Assembly: GCA_910587395.1 (NCBI GenBank)
Contig: CAJULJ010000033.1
Location: 1-31,787, forward strand
Direction: 5' to 3'
Length of the DNA stretch: 31,787 nt
Source: an uncultured Oscillospiraceae bacterium
Lineage (GTDB): Bacteria > Bacillota > Clostridia > Oscillospirales > Oscillospiraceae
Positions 6,033 through 14,651 of this stretch are shown one piece after another. The position numbers and the translations under genes are program-made. Position 1 is the first letter of the stretch; every line of letters starts with the position of its first letter. A model generated the notes under the pieces. That model did no database searches. It was not told where the DNA came from and saw only the letters and a program-made list of their open reading frames with translations.

Positions 6033-6608
6033 ATGGCGTTACCAGCAGAAAAGGACCGGTACACGTTCGCCGATTGCCTCACATGGGGTGAGGATGAACG
6101 GATTGAGATCATTAACGGCGAGGCTGTTATGATGGCCCCGTCCCCTGCCACCGATCACCAGCTGATTAGTGGGGAGCTATTCGGCCAGATCCACAGCTAC
6201 TTGAAGGGGAAGAAGTGCAAAGTCATTTCCGCGCCCTTCGATGTGCGCCTGTTTGAGCAGGATGGTGACGGTCCGGAAGATGTGGATACGGTGGTTGTGC
6301 CGGATATTACGGTGGTGTGCGACCCTGACAAGTTGGACAAACACGGCTGCAAAGGAGCCCCGGACATGGTGGTGGAAATCCTGTCCCCTTCCACTCAGCG
6401 GCATGACCGGCTGACGAAGTTCAATCTCTACCAGAGGGCCGGTGTGCGGGAATACTGGATTGTGGACCCCGCAAACCGGGCTGTGCAGTCCTTTGTCCTG
6501 GAAGATGGACGATATTCTGTAAAGGAGTTCGGCACAGCTGGGGACAAGCTGCGGGTGAACGTTCTGGAGGATTGCGTGATTGACCTGTCAGAGGTTTTCC
6601 CAGAGTGA
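6033..6608 (+). CDS. Uma2 family endonuclease-fold protein
   Basis: Protein of 191 residues of the Uma2 (DUF820) family, which has a restriction-endonuclease-like PD-(D/E)xK fold and no established physiological role. The likely active-site residues are present: D91 in VVPDITVV, E115 in DMVVEILSPS and K129 in DRLTKFNLYQ. The family hallmark GVREYWIVDP follows. An AAAGGAGG site precedes the ATG at 6033. The gene follows the ribbon-helix-helix gene and ends at a strong terminator, so the two probably form a unit. Uma2 genes are usually abundant in cyanobacteria and some Firmicutes, often near mobile DNA. Toxin, nuclease or domesticated-transposon roles remain speculation. Confidence 0.9.
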   Translation: MALPAEKDRYTFADCLTWGEDERIEIINGEAVMMAPSPATDHQLISGELFGQIHSYLKGKKCKVISAPFDVRLFEQDGDGPEDVDTVVVPDITVVCDPDKLDKHGCKGAPDMVVEILSPSTQRHDRLTKFNLYQRAGVREYWIVDPANRAVQSFVLEDGRYSVKEFGTAGDKLRVNVLEDCVIDLSEVFPE

Positions 6609-6613
6609 CGGCA

Positions 6614-6648
6614 AGAGGGCCGGGGAGCAGTTCCCCAGCCCTCTTTTT
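6614..6648 (+). terminator. Rho-independent terminator of the Uma2 gene
   Basis: A 13-bp GC-rich stem with one mismatch (6614-6626 with 6632-6644) is followed by a T-rich run to 6648. It begins 5 bp after the stop codon. Confidence 0.85.
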
Positions 6649-6811
6649 CTCCTTATGTTTTCCCTTTAGGCGATTGACAGCGATTTACAATATTTTCAGT
6701 CGGCCCCTTGAAAACACTGCCAGCACAAACCTAATTTGCGGCATTTTATAGCATCTTTTCAGCCCAACACAACCAGCGGTTGCACCCCTGTTTTCTTGCC
6801 TGAATGGGCCG

Positions 6812-6837
6812 AAAGGCGCGCTCCGCGCTCAGCCTTT
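6812..6837 (-). terminator. Weak terminator-like hairpin at the end of the minus-strand operon
   Basis: AAAGGC (6812-6817) and GCCTTT (6832-6837) pair around a GC-rich interior and overlap the stop codon of the last permease gene. On the minus strand the hairpin is followed by only three Ts. The stretch 6650-6811 contains nothing else I recognise. Confidence 0.35.
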
Positions 6838-7968
6838 TGCGGCGGTCCGCCGCTGTCCGGCCCAGTCCGCCGCCCACAGCAGGGCCAGGACTGCCGCCGC
6901 TCCCGCCGCCAGCGCCAAGCCGTCCGTCCAGCAACCGTCACAGGCCCGGAGATAGAGGGTCACGGGCATCCAGCGCACCACGGGGGCAAGGGCGGGAAAG
7001 AGCAGGGACAGATTCAGCAGCACCGGGGACAGCAGCAGTCCCGCCGCCGGAACAAAGGGCATCAGGACGGGAAGGGCTGTCCACAGCGCCCTGCACCGGG
7101 CCAGCGCCAGAGCCAGCGCCGCCAAAAACAGCAGATAGGGGAGCAGGGGCGGCAGGCAGCGCGCCGGGTCGTCCAGCGCCAGCAGGGCCATCCCTCCGGC
7201 AGGCAGGGCGGGGAGCAGCAGCCCCACCAGCCGGGGCAGGAGCAGCGCCGCCGCCCCCCGCAGCGGCAGCAGCCGCCGGGCAAAGGGCGAGTCCAGCCAG
7301 CGGCCCAGATCCATGGCGGCAAACAGGGCGTAGACCAGCAGTACAATGGCCAGCAGGCCGGACAGCAGGCCGTCCGTCCCGCCCTGTGCCAGGGTAAGGG
7401 CGTCCAGGGACCGCCCGTCCGCCGTCTCCATGGTGACCAGCACCCGGTCCTGGTCCAGCAGTGTCTCGTTCAGCCGGGGGCGCAGGTCCGAAATGGAGTC
7501 CTGGTCCGCGATGCCGCTGTCCAGCAGATAGTCCTCCGCCACGGCGGGGGATATGAGCTCGGCGACGCAGGCCGCCGCCGTCTCCCGCACCATGGGATAG
7601 ACGGTGGAGCCGGGGCCGGTGAGCAGGGTGATGAGCTGATAGGTGTCCCGGTTTTTCAAACGCTCCTCAAAGTCGTCGGGGAGGAGCAGGGCGCAGTCCC
7701 AGTGGCCCGCCGCCACCTGGCGCTCCGCATGGTCCTCGTCCGCCAAAAGGAAAGAGACCACCAATCCGCTGCGCTGCTCCAGCCGCCGCCGGAACTCCTC
7801 TCCGCCCCGCCGGGGGAGCACCACGCCCACCTGGACGGGGGCGGCGGCCTCCTCCGCCGGGAGGAGGCGGGAGACGCCAAAGCTCAGCACGGGCAGGAGC
7901 AGCAGCAAAAGCCAGCCGCGCTGGCGGGTCAGCAGGGTGGTTTTCAGAGATGCCGCAAAAAAGCTCAC
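6829..7968 (-). CDS. ABC-2-type permease with extracytoplasmic domain (1)
   Basis: Membrane protein of 379 residues. One N-terminal helix (about 18-36) is followed by a soluble segment of about 150 residues that should face outside, then a block of five or so hydrophobic helices from about 195 to the end. This is the layout of ABC-2-type half-permeases such as YhgE/Pip or NatB relatives. The soluble part has the pattern of these domains: VQVGVVLPRRGG, then DCALLLPDDFEERL. It overlaps the preceding permease gene by 4 bases (ATGA), so the two are translationally coupled and probably form a heterodimer. It is the last gene of the six-gene zinc-ribbon/ABC operon. The substrate is unknown. Confidence 0.85.
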   Translation of the reverse strand: MSFFAASLKTTLLTRQRGWLLLLLLPVLSFGVSRLLPAEEAAAPVQVGVVLPRRGGEEFRRRLEQRSGLVVSFLLADEDHAERQVAAGHWDCALLLPDDFEERLKNRDTYQLITLLTGPGSTVYPMVRETAAACVAELISPAVAEDYLLDSGIADQDSISDLRPRLNETLLDQDRVLVTMETADGRSLDALTLAQGGTDGLLSGLLAIVLLVYALFAAMDLGRWLDSPFARRLLPLRGAAALLLPRLVGLLLPALPAGGMALLALDDPARCLPPLLPYLLFLAALALALARCRALWTALPVLMPFVPAAGLLLSPVLLNLSLLFPALAPVVRWMPVTLYLRACDGCWTDGLALAAGAAAVLALLWAADWAGQRRTAAKG

Positions 7969-9173
7969 GACTCCGCCTCCCTTCGGTCTGCCCGGCGGCG
8001 GTAGAGTACAAAGGAGAGGACAGTCATCCCCGCCGTGGTCAGGAGCAGGCAGGCCCAGGTCGGCGGGGGCACGTCATAGCCCATGGGCCAGGCTGACAGC
8101 TGCCGCAGCCAGGTCACCGGGGACAGCGTGGACAGCCGCCGCGCCGCGCCAGGCAGCAGCACCGGCGGGATTACGCCTCCCGCTAAAAACAGGGACGGCA
8201 GGGAGACGGAAAAGGCCAGCCCGCCGCACCCGGCGGCGCTCCCCGCAGTCAGGCAGCATAAAGCGGCAAATACAGAGCAGAACAGAGCCGTCAGCGCCGC
8301 CGCGCCAATCAGAGCCAAGGGGCTGCCGCCCCCCGTCAGCAGCAGGGAGGGGGCCAGCAGGAGCAGCAGCGCCGCCGCGCCCACCAGTACGCCGCTGAAA
8401 AAGCCTGCGCCGCAGCCCCGCCCGGCACAGCGCAGCCTGCGCTGGAAGCTGAGCTGGCCGCCGGTATAGAGGGGCATAAACAGCGGCGCGGCGGACAGGG
8501 CGAAATAGGCCAGCAGAGACAGTCCGTAGTGCAGGGGGATGGGTAGGGCCTCGGTGACGGACACCTCCTGCTGGAGGAAAAAGCCGGTGCGGTCCAGGGC
8601 CAGAGTGATGTATCGCAGGTTGATGTCCACAATTACCTGCTCCCGGCTCAAACCCGGGGGCGGGTTTTGGGCATACAGGTCCAGCACGGCGTATACCCCG
8701 CCCTGGAAGGCGGACAGGATGTCCGACGCCCCCTGCCCCACCCAGAGCAGCAGCAGGGATTCCAAAGGCCGGTTTCCGGCCACGACGAGCCGCAGGTCCG
8801 GGTTTTCCCCGTACATGATCCCCTGGATGAACCGTTCCGGCAGGATCAGCACCGCCGTGACCTCTCCCTTCTGGAGGGCCTCCAGCGCTTCACTTTCCTC
8901 CATGGCCTCGATCTGACAGTATTGGGCGATGTCCTCCATGCCGCCCATGTACTGCTCCAGCAGACCGGCGGCGCCGTCGCCCTCCGGAGCGGCGATGGCC
9001 AGGGTGACGCCGGAAAAGTCCACCCCTCGGGAGAGCAGGTGCTGGGCCGCCAGCCCCGCCCCCAGGGGTAGAAAAAGGCACAACAGAGCAAGCCCCACCA
9101 GCAGCCAAAGCTGCCGGCGGAGCCTGCCCCAGGTCAGGACGGCACAGGTTTTGAAAAAGCGGAGCGAATCCAT
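7965..9173 (-). CDS. ABC-2-type permease with extracytoplasmic domain (2)
   Basis: Membrane protein of 402 residues with the same plan as its downstream neighbour. One N-terminal helix (about 22-42) is followed by an extracytoplasmic segment of about 170 residues (VTLAIAAPEGDG, TAVLILPERFIQGI) and a C-terminal block of about six helices. The conserved arrangement ILPERF/LLPDDFEE in both permeases suggests paralogues that arose by duplication. It starts 12 bp after the 564-residue zinc-ribbon gene and overlaps the next permease by ATGA. The ABC ATPase two genes upstream is the likely motor. The family (ABC-2 membrane proteins) is well supported; the transported molecule is not known. Confidence 0.85.
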   Translation of the reverse strand: MDSLRFFKTCAVLTWGRLRRQLWLLVGLALLCLFLPLGAGLAAQHLLSRGVDFSGVTLAIAAPEGDGAAGLLEQYMGGMEDIAQYCQIEAMEESEALEALQKGEVTAVLILPERFIQGIMYGENPDLRLVVAGNRPLESLLLLWVGQGASDILSAFQGGVYAVLDLYAQNPPPGLSREQVIVDINLRYITLALDRTGFFLQQEVSVTEALPIPLHYGLSLLAYFALSAAPLFMPLYTGGQLSFQRRLRCAGRGCGAGFFSGVLVGAAALLLLLAPSLLLTGGGSPLALIGAAALTALFCSVFAALCCLTAGSAAGCGGLAFSVSLPSLFLAGGVIPPVLLPGAARRLSTLSPVTWLRQLSAWPMGYDVPPPTWACLLLTTAGMTVLSFVLYRRRADRREAES

Positions 9174-9185
9174 GCCGGATCAAAT

Positions 9186-10880
9186 TCAGAACAGGTAGTA
9201 GAGCAGGTCGGAGGGGATGCGCTCCATCACATCATAAGCCCAATCCTCGGCGTTCTTTTGCAGATCATACGCCAGATCCTCCAGATCGTCCTCGTCCATG
9301 TCGCTGAGCAGCTTGGGAGAGGGGTGAGACACCTTCATGCCGCTGCAGGGGCCCAGGTAGTAGCCTGCCTCCAGAGAAATCAGCTTGCTCCCCGCCGCGC
9401 GGACGGACAGGTCGTCCAGCTCAAGGTCAAGAGAGTTCTTGGTGGTGGTGAGCCGGCCCTCCATCTTCACAGAGGCGGTGTTGTCCAGCTGGAGCTCCCA
9501 CTCAAAGTTGTCCTTGCCGGCCTTGGGCTCGTAGCGCAGCTCGGAGGTGACCCGGCTGGAGCCCAGGCGGATGGTGGTCTCGTCGGTGAACACACCGCTT
9601 TTGCCCGCGTGGTCGCCGCTGGACTCAATGGTGAGCTTCTGGCCGCCGGAGGAGATCTCCAGGCTCAGGTCGTCCACGTAGTTGTCGCCGCCGCCCAGGA
9701 ACAGCTCGACCTCCACCTTGCTGCCGTTGGCCCGGTAGTCAAAGCTCACCGCGCAGACGCAGCCGCCGCTGACGTAGACCTCCAGCTCTATGTCGCCCAG
9801 ATTCTTCACGCCCTGCTTCAGGATGCCGGCCAGCTCACCGTAGATATCGGTGCCGCCCGTTTCAGACATGATCTCATTGATAGTGCTCTTGTCAAAGCCC
9901 ATGGCCTGGAGCATATCCTTCGCCATATCCTGAGGGTCCGCCACCTTCATGGCGTCCTCCATGGCGTCGATGTAGTCCCGCATGGCGTCCTCGGGGATGA
10001 CCACGTTGTAAAGGGTGGCATCGGTGCTCCTGCCGTTGACCTGGAGGCTCCGCCTGCCGCCCTGCTCCACCTTGATGGCGTCGAACAGCTGCTTGCTGGC
10101 GTCGGCCATGATGGACTCGATCTCCTTGGTCTGCTCCTCAGAGGGGGAGGCCTTATCCATCAGGTCAAAAAGATTGAAGCCGATTTTCTTCAAGTCCACA
10201 TCGCCGCCGCCGGCGCCCAGCTCCTCCAGGTCGGCGCCCAGGGTCTCGGTGTTGAAGCCGTAGGCGGCGCCCTTGGTGAATTCGGGGGAGGAGAAGGTCA
10301 TTTTGCCGCCGTCCACCAGTATCTGGATGGAGGCCAGATCCTCGCCGTCCCAGAAGGCGGCCGCATCCATATCCAGCTTCCGGCCCTTCTGGTCATAATC
10401 GGTGTCCAGGCGCAGGCCGATGCCCTTGAGAGAGGACAGGTCGTACCAGCCGGTCAGATCCGGGTTGATGCTGTTCAGCTCGAAGCTGATGCGCTGGGTA
10501 TAGGAGCGGTCCTTGATGAGCTGGTCCAGATCGGGAGCGCCCATTTTGCTCCTGGCGTCGGCATAGGCGGCCACGGTCTTGGCCAGGGCCTTTTCCACCT
10601 GCCCCTTGGGGGAGGCGAACAGGCCGCCGATGGCCGCGATGATCACCACGATCACCAGTACCGCCGCCACGGCCCCGCCGATGAGCAGGCCGCCCCCGCG
10701 GCGCTTGTTCCCGTCCTGGGGGGCGGAGGACCATTGGGCGGCGCCGTTTTCGGTTCCCGGCACAGTATAAGCGGGGGCCTCCGGTGTGGAATTCCCGCCG
10801 GACGCGGAGGTCACCGCACCGCAATGGGGGCAGAATTTTGCGCTGTTTTCAATTTCTTTTCCGCATTTGAGACAAAACAC
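9186..10880 (-). CDS. Membrane-anchored zinc-ribbon protein, 564 residues
   Basis: The N-terminus is a zinc ribbon with C3, C6, C17 and C20 (MFCLKCGKEI, KFCPHCG). It is followed by a flexible linker, one membrane helix at about 63-88 and a roughly 470-residue domain that should lie outside the cell. The exterior part is rich in beta-strand patterns (DLSLEISSGGQKLTIESSG, KDNFEWELQLDNT) and has no cysteine-rich or enzymatic motif I recognise; it resembles the large beta-rich proteins of Clostridia annotated only as zinc-ribbon domain proteins. It lies between the ABC ATPase (37 bp gap) and the permeases (12 bp gap), so it is probably an accessory part of that exporter. No enzymatic role is claimed. 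Confidence 0.8.
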   Translation of the reverse strand: MFCLKCGKEIENSAKFCPHCGAVTSASGGNSTPEAPAYTVPGTENGAAQWSSAPQDGNKRRGGGLLIGGAVAAVLVIVVIIAAIGGLFASPKGQVEKALAKTVAAYADARSKMGAPDLDQLIKDRSYTQRISFELNSINPDLTGWYDLSSLKGIGLRLDTDYDQKGRKLDMDAAAFWDGEDLASIQILVDGGKMTFSSPEFTKGAAYGFNTETLGADLEELGAGGGDVDLKKIGFNLFDLMDKASPSEEQTKEIESIMADASKQLFDAIKVEQGGRRSLQVNGRSTDATLYNVVIPEDAMRDYIDAMEDAMKVADPQDMAKDMLQAMGFDKSTINEIMSETGGTDIYGELAGILKQGVKNLGDIELEVYVSGGCVCAVSFDYRANGSKVEVELFLGGGDNYVDDLSLEISSGGQKLTIESSGDHAGKSGVFTDETTIRLGSSRVTSELRYEPKAGKDNFEWELQLDNTASVKMEGRLTTTKNSLDLELDDLSVRAAGSKLISLEAGYYLGPCSGMKVSHPSPKLLSDMDEDDLEDLAYDLQKNAEDWAYDVMERIPSDLLYYLF

Positions 10881-10917
10881 GATAGCATTCCTCCACTTTC
10901 TTCATAGCAATACCCGA

Positions 10918-11544
10918 TCAGGACAGCAGCCGTCCGTCCTTCAGGTGAAGGACTGCGCCGCACAGCCGCTCCAGCTCCTGGGGGTGGTGGCTGCACCACA
11001 CAAGGCTGCCGCCCGAGGCCAGAAAAGACTCCAGCCAGTCCAGCAGCCGGGGCACATAGTCCCGGTCCAGACCGGCGGTGGATTCGTCCATCAAAAGAAT
11101 CCGGGGCCGGGACAGCAGGGCCAGGGCAATGCTCACCCGCTGGGCCATCCCGCCGGACAGGGTGTGAATGGGGCGGCGCAGCAGCGGCTCCAGCCCCAGC
11201 AGCTCCAGGATATCCCCGGGCAGGGGACCCGTGAGCGCACAGGCCCTCTGCCACAGGGTGAGCTGCTGCCGGACAGTCAGCTCCGCAATCAGCTCGGCGC
11301 TCTGGGGGGCGTAGCCCAGGGTGCGGCGCAAAAACTGCCGGTCCCCCAGGACGCCGCGGCCCTGATACAGCACATCTCCGCTGTCCGGCCGCTGGACCTG
11401 GGCCAGCAGCCGGAGCAGCGTGGATTTTCCCGAGCCGTTGCTCCCCGCCAGCCCCAGGCACTGGCCCGGGGGCAGGATAAAGCTGATGGGAGCCAGGACC
11501 TGCCGGCCCCCATAGCTTTTACACAGCCCGCGTACCTCCAGCAT
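10918..11544 (-). CDS. ABC transporter ATP-binding protein
   Basis: ATPase of 208 residues, short but complete. Walker A (GSNGSGKST) is at about 34-42, the Q-loop region is YAPQSAEL, the signature LSGGMAQR, Walker B ILLMDESTAGLD and the switch histidine region WCSHHPQE. The likely partners are the two ABC-2 permeases 1.7 kb downstream in the same operon; a zinc-ribbon membrane protein gene lies between them. The gene starts 3 bp after the 141-residue zinc-ribbon gene, so translation is nearly continuous. In ABC-2 exporters this subunit powers extrusion of lipids, drugs or polysaccharides; here the cargo is unknown. Confidence 0.92.
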   Translation of the reverse strand: MLEVRGLCKSYGGRQVLAPISFILPPGQCLGLAGSNGSGKSTLLRLLAQVQRPDSGDVLYQGRGVLGDRQFLRRTLGYAPQSAELIAELTVRQQLTLWQRACALTGPLPGDILELLGLEPLLRRPIHTLSGGMAQRVSIALALLSRPRILLMDESTAGLDRDYVPRLLDWLESFLASGGSLVWCSHHPQELERLCGAVLHLKDGRLLS

Positions 11545-11547
11545 CGG

Positions 11548-11973
11548 TCAGGCGACGGGGGTGCCGCACTCGTCGCAGAAGCGGCTGCCGGCGGGCAGGG
11601 CTTTGCCGCAGTTGGTGCAGAACACAGTGCCCGCTGCGGGAGTGGAAACGGGGGCGGCAGGACGCTGGGCGGCGCCCAGAATCTTATCCTCCTCCGCCTT
11701 GATCTGGGCCAGGCGGCCGTTCAGGCCGGTGATCTCATCCTCAATGCCCTGCATACGGGCAAAATCGTCGGCAAAAAGCTCCATGCTGGCCGTGCCGGCC
11801 TTCCAGCTCTGGTAGAGCTTGACGCCCAGGGCGGCCTTTTCGGCCTCCAGCCGCTTCTGGGCGCTGCTGATGGCGGATTTGACACGGCTGCTCTCCACCA
11901 GGGTTTCAGACTTGACGCTGACCGCGGCCACGCCCTTGTTCAGAGTGTCCTTCAAGCTGTCGAACATCGCCAT
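11548..11973 (-). CDS. Small soluble protein with helical region and C-terminal zinc ribbon
   Basis: Protein of 141 residues without a membrane segment. Residues 1-95 look alpha-helical and charged (SAQKRLEAEKAALGVKLYQS, FARMQGIEDEITGLNGRLAQ), consistent with a coiled coil. A short Pro/Ala linker leads to a zinc ribbon at the extreme C-terminus with C119, C122, C133 and C136. I chose the ATG at 11973 because GGGAGG lies just upstream; further upstream the frame is antisense-like. The cysteine spacing is identical to that in the two larger neighbours although the domain is at the opposite end, which suggests a shared binding partner. Second gene of the operon; cytoplasmic function unknown. Confidence 0.8.
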   Translation of the reverse strand: MAMFDSLKDTLNKGVAAVSVKSETLVESSRVKSAISSAQKRLEAEKAALGVKLYQSWKAGTASMELFADDFARMQGIEDEITGLNGRLAQIKAEEDKILGAAQRPAAPVSTPAAGTVFCTNCGKALPAGSRFCDECGTPVA

Positions 11974-12017
11974 TTCTCGTTCCTCCCTTATTATCTCGTA
12001 ACTGGCGGGGTGTTGGA

Positions 12018-14420
12018 TCAGTTGGGGCTGTAGCTGGTATATTCCTCGGAAACGCTGGCCCAGAACTCCTCCACGTCCCGGGCGATCCGGCGCTCCTGCT
12101 TGCCGTCCCACAGCATCAGGTCGCCGTCGCTGAGGTAGAGCAGCTGCGTGTCGTCCAGGAAGATGAAGTCGCCGCTCACCTCGTCGGAGATGGTGGTGGT
12201 CTTGCCGTCCTTCAGCAGGGCCAGCTCGGCGCTGTAGCTCCGGCTGTCCAGATCGGTCACCACATAGGTGGCGCCGCTCTCATCCAGAATCAGGGCGCCG
12301 TAGACCTCCTTGGCGATGGTCTCCAGCTTGCCGTCCCTGTAGACGCTGAAGTCGCCCACAGTGCCGGAGCTGTCGTCTGCCGGGTCGGTGAACAGATAGA
12401 GCACGTCCTTGCCGGAGGACTGCCCCCAATAGGGGCCGGTGAAGTCGTCGTCAATGATGGTGGAGGTGAAGGTGAGCGCCTCTTTGCCCAGGGAGAAGGC
12501 CTGGAGCATGTTCACGCCGTCCTCATCGTAGACATCCAGCACGACCTCCTTGCCGTTGAGCACGTAGATGCTGTAGATGCCGGATACATCGTCCAGGTCG
12601 ATGACGCTCTCCTTGCCGCCCACGTTCTGATACCAGTCGTCGCCGCCCGCGCCCTCGCTGAGCAGGCTGCGGACCTCGCCGGCGTAATCCAGGTCGGCCA
12701 CGTCGGCCACCTTGCCGCCCTCCAGGCTGACCTTGCGGTAAAGGAAAATGCCGTCGGAAGCGGAGGCGATGCGGCTGCCGGAGCTGATCTGGGTGGCGAT
12801 GGGCTCGTTCTTGTCGCTGCCGGTGTAGTGGTAAAGACTGAGGGAGGTCTGGTTGTACGAGGTATCCTTGAGGGACTGGCGGACATATTCCCGGGTCTGG
12901 GCCTCGTTCCAGGTGTCGCGCCGGGTATTGTAGTCCTCCATGTCCGCATCGTAGCGCTCCCGGGCGTCGTCGTTGGCGTAGGAGCTGAGCTCATAGGTGC
13001 GCAGGTCGCTGACAGTGCGGTCGGTGCCGCTGAGAATGTCGGCGATGACGGAGGCGGGGATGGTGTAATGGGCGCCGGACCGGTCGGTGTAGTACACGGT
13101 GGTGCCGTCCGCCTCAATGCCGTAGTTCCTGGGGGAGTAGTCAGACCAGGAGGGGTACACGGGCGCTTCGCCGCTGAGGGTGGAGGCGTCGGCCCCGGCG
13201 TTGGTGTCGGTGACAAAGTCGTACAGGGTGCGCTCCTCCACGTTCTGGATGTAGTAATGGAAGCTGACCTTGCCGCCGTCCACCGTCACGCCGGTGATGG
13301 AGTAGATGTCGTCGATCAGCTTGGTCTTGTCGCCGCCGGGCGTGCAGGAGTAGACGGTGAGGGTGTTGTTGTCGGAGACGGAGCCGTCGCTGGAGGCGGC
13401 GTAACTGCCGTAGGCGCCGCGCTCATCCTCGCCGTAGACCAGGGTGCCGGCGTCGTAGCGGGTGTAGATGGTGGTGGCGCCCTTGAGCAGGCGCTCCTCC
13501 TTGGCGTCCTTGGCCAGAGCCATTTTGTACAGGGTGAGGGTGTCGTCGGTCTCATCCCGCTCGGTGTAGTAGATGGTCTTCTGGTCCTCGCTGAACTGGT
13601 AATCGGAGTAGCCCTTGAGCAGGCGGAAGCTCTCACCCTTTTCGTAAAGGCTCAGCCTGCTTTCGCTGCTGTCATACTCGGTATAGAGCAGCCGCCCATC
13701 CTTCAGCAGGAAGAAGCTGCCCACGTTGCGGGAGATGCGCTCGGGCTTGTCACCCTTTTTCAGGGCCGATAGGGTGATGCCGTACAGGGTGTGGTCGGCG
13801 TCGGTGAAGTACACGCTCTTGCCGTCGGGGGAAAAGCGCACGTTGGCGGAGAAATCCGCCTCGTCGGTCAGCTCCAGGGCCGTGGTCTTTTCCTTCAGAT
13901 CGGGCAGGTACATCAGCTCACCGTCGTCGTTGCGGTAGGCGTACATGGCCTTGCCGCCGCCGGAGAACAGGCCGCCCAGCACATTGACCAGCAGGACCAC
14001 CACCGCGATGACCACGACGGCGCCTACGCCCAGCACCACCAGTCCGGCCTTGCCCCGCCGCTTGACGGGAGAGGAGTCGGCGCCGCTGCCGTCCGCCGGG
14101 AGCGGGCAGGCGAGTGTGGAGGTGGGGGCGCTCACGGGGACGGCGGGGTCCGCCGCGGGGGCGTTTTCCTGAGAGAGGGGGGATTCCGCTTCCGGGGCGG
14201 AAGGCTCTTCCACGGGAGCTCCTTCTGAAACAGAGGGCTCGGAGATGGGGGGGTCGGAGATGGGGGCGTCGTCCCCGGGAAATCCAGCGCCGGGGAATTT
14301 GATGGGATCGTCGGAGGCCGGACTCGGCTCCTGGGGGGCGGGAGGCGCCGCTGGCGTGCCGCAATTGGCGCAGAACTTGGCGTCGTCCGCCAATTGCTTG
14401 CCACAGTTTTTACAGAACAT
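12018..14420 (-). CDS. Membrane-anchored zinc-ribbon protein with propeller-like exterior, 800 residues
   Basis: An N-terminal zinc ribbon (C3, C6, C17, C20) is followed by a long acidic Pro/Ser/Ala linker (about 25-118), one membrane helix at about 125-152 and a roughly 650-residue domain outside the cell. The exterior repeats a motif of the type D-G-x-x-x-Y-x-T-D (SPDGKSVYFTD, DGRLLYTEYD, DQKTIYYTERD, DGTTVYYTDRSG, DTQLLYLSDGDLMLWDG). Such repeats are typical of TolB/WD40-like beta-propeller blades. The ATG at 14420 has AGGAAG upstream. It is the first gene of the six-gene operon that encodes an ABC exporter and two more zinc-ribbon proteins. It could be a sensor or scaffold; no catalytic motif is visible. 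Confidence 0.8.
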   Translation of the reverse strand: MFCKNCGKQLADDAKFCANCGTPAAPPAPQEPSPASDDPIKFPGAGFPGDDAPISDPPISEPSVSEGAPVEEPSAPEAESPLSQENAPAADPAVPVSAPTSTLACPLPADGSGADSSPVKRRGKAGLVVLGVGAVVVIAVVVLLVNVLGGLFSGGGKAMYAYRNDDGELMYLPDLKEKTTALELTDEADFSANVRFSPDGKSVYFTDADHTLYGITLSALKKGDKPERISRNVGSFFLLKDGRLLYTEYDSSESRLSLYEKGESFRLLKGYSDYQFSEDQKTIYYTERDETDDTLTLYKMALAKDAKEERLLKGATTIYTRYDAGTLVYGEDERGAYGSYAASSDGSVSDNNTLTVYSCTPGGDKTKLIDDIYSITGVTVDGGKVSFHYYIQNVEERTLYDFVTDTNAGADASTLSGEAPVYPSWSDYSPRNYGIEADGTTVYYTDRSGAHYTIPASVIADILSGTDRTVSDLRTYELSSYANDDARERYDADMEDYNTRRDTWNEAQTREYVRQSLKDTSYNQTSLSLYHYTGSDKNEPIATQISSGSRIASASDGIFLYRKVSLEGGKVADVADLDYAGEVRSLLSEGAGGDDWYQNVGGKESVIDLDDVSGIYSIYVLNGKEVVLDVYDEDGVNMLQAFSLGKEALTFTSTIIDDDFTGPYWGQSSGKDVLYLFTDPADDSSGTVGDFSVYRDGKLETIAKEVYGALILDESGATYVVTDLDSRSYSAELALLKDGKTTTISDEVSGDFIFLDDTQLLYLSDGDLMLWDGKQERRIARDVEEFWASVSEEYTSYSPN

Positions 14421-14651
14421 AATTTACCTGCTTCCTTTCTTTCTTCGTTCTCCTCCTCATCATGTGCTTGAAAGCGCGGTTATCTCAATATGATGAAGAT
14501 ACCACCAACAGTATGACACAACCGTCCCGGAAAGGCAATATTTTTCCCCGCTTTTTTGACATTTTTCGGCAAAAATCGGCGGGGAGCCGCGCTGCATGGA
14601 GGCAGGGCGGCGGTTTTTGGGGAAATGAGGGAGGGCGGATGGAACAAACAT
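14421..14651. other. Divergent intergenic region (14421-14765)
   Basis: The 345 bp between the zinc-ribbon operon and the DUF3737 gene hold no gene I can support. A promoter for the plus-strand gene is listed separately. I could not find a convincing -35/-10 pair for the minus-strand operon, although its ribosome binding site region is clear. Confidence 0.5.

Noticed and set aside
6736..8398. Plus-strand frames rich in Gln, Arg and Pro
   Set aside because: Antisense to the two ABC-2 permeases; composition follows the GC-rich opposite strand.
9258..10907. Plus-strand open frame of 549 codons
   Set aside because: Antisense of the 564-residue zinc-ribbon gene; no start signal and no recognisable family.
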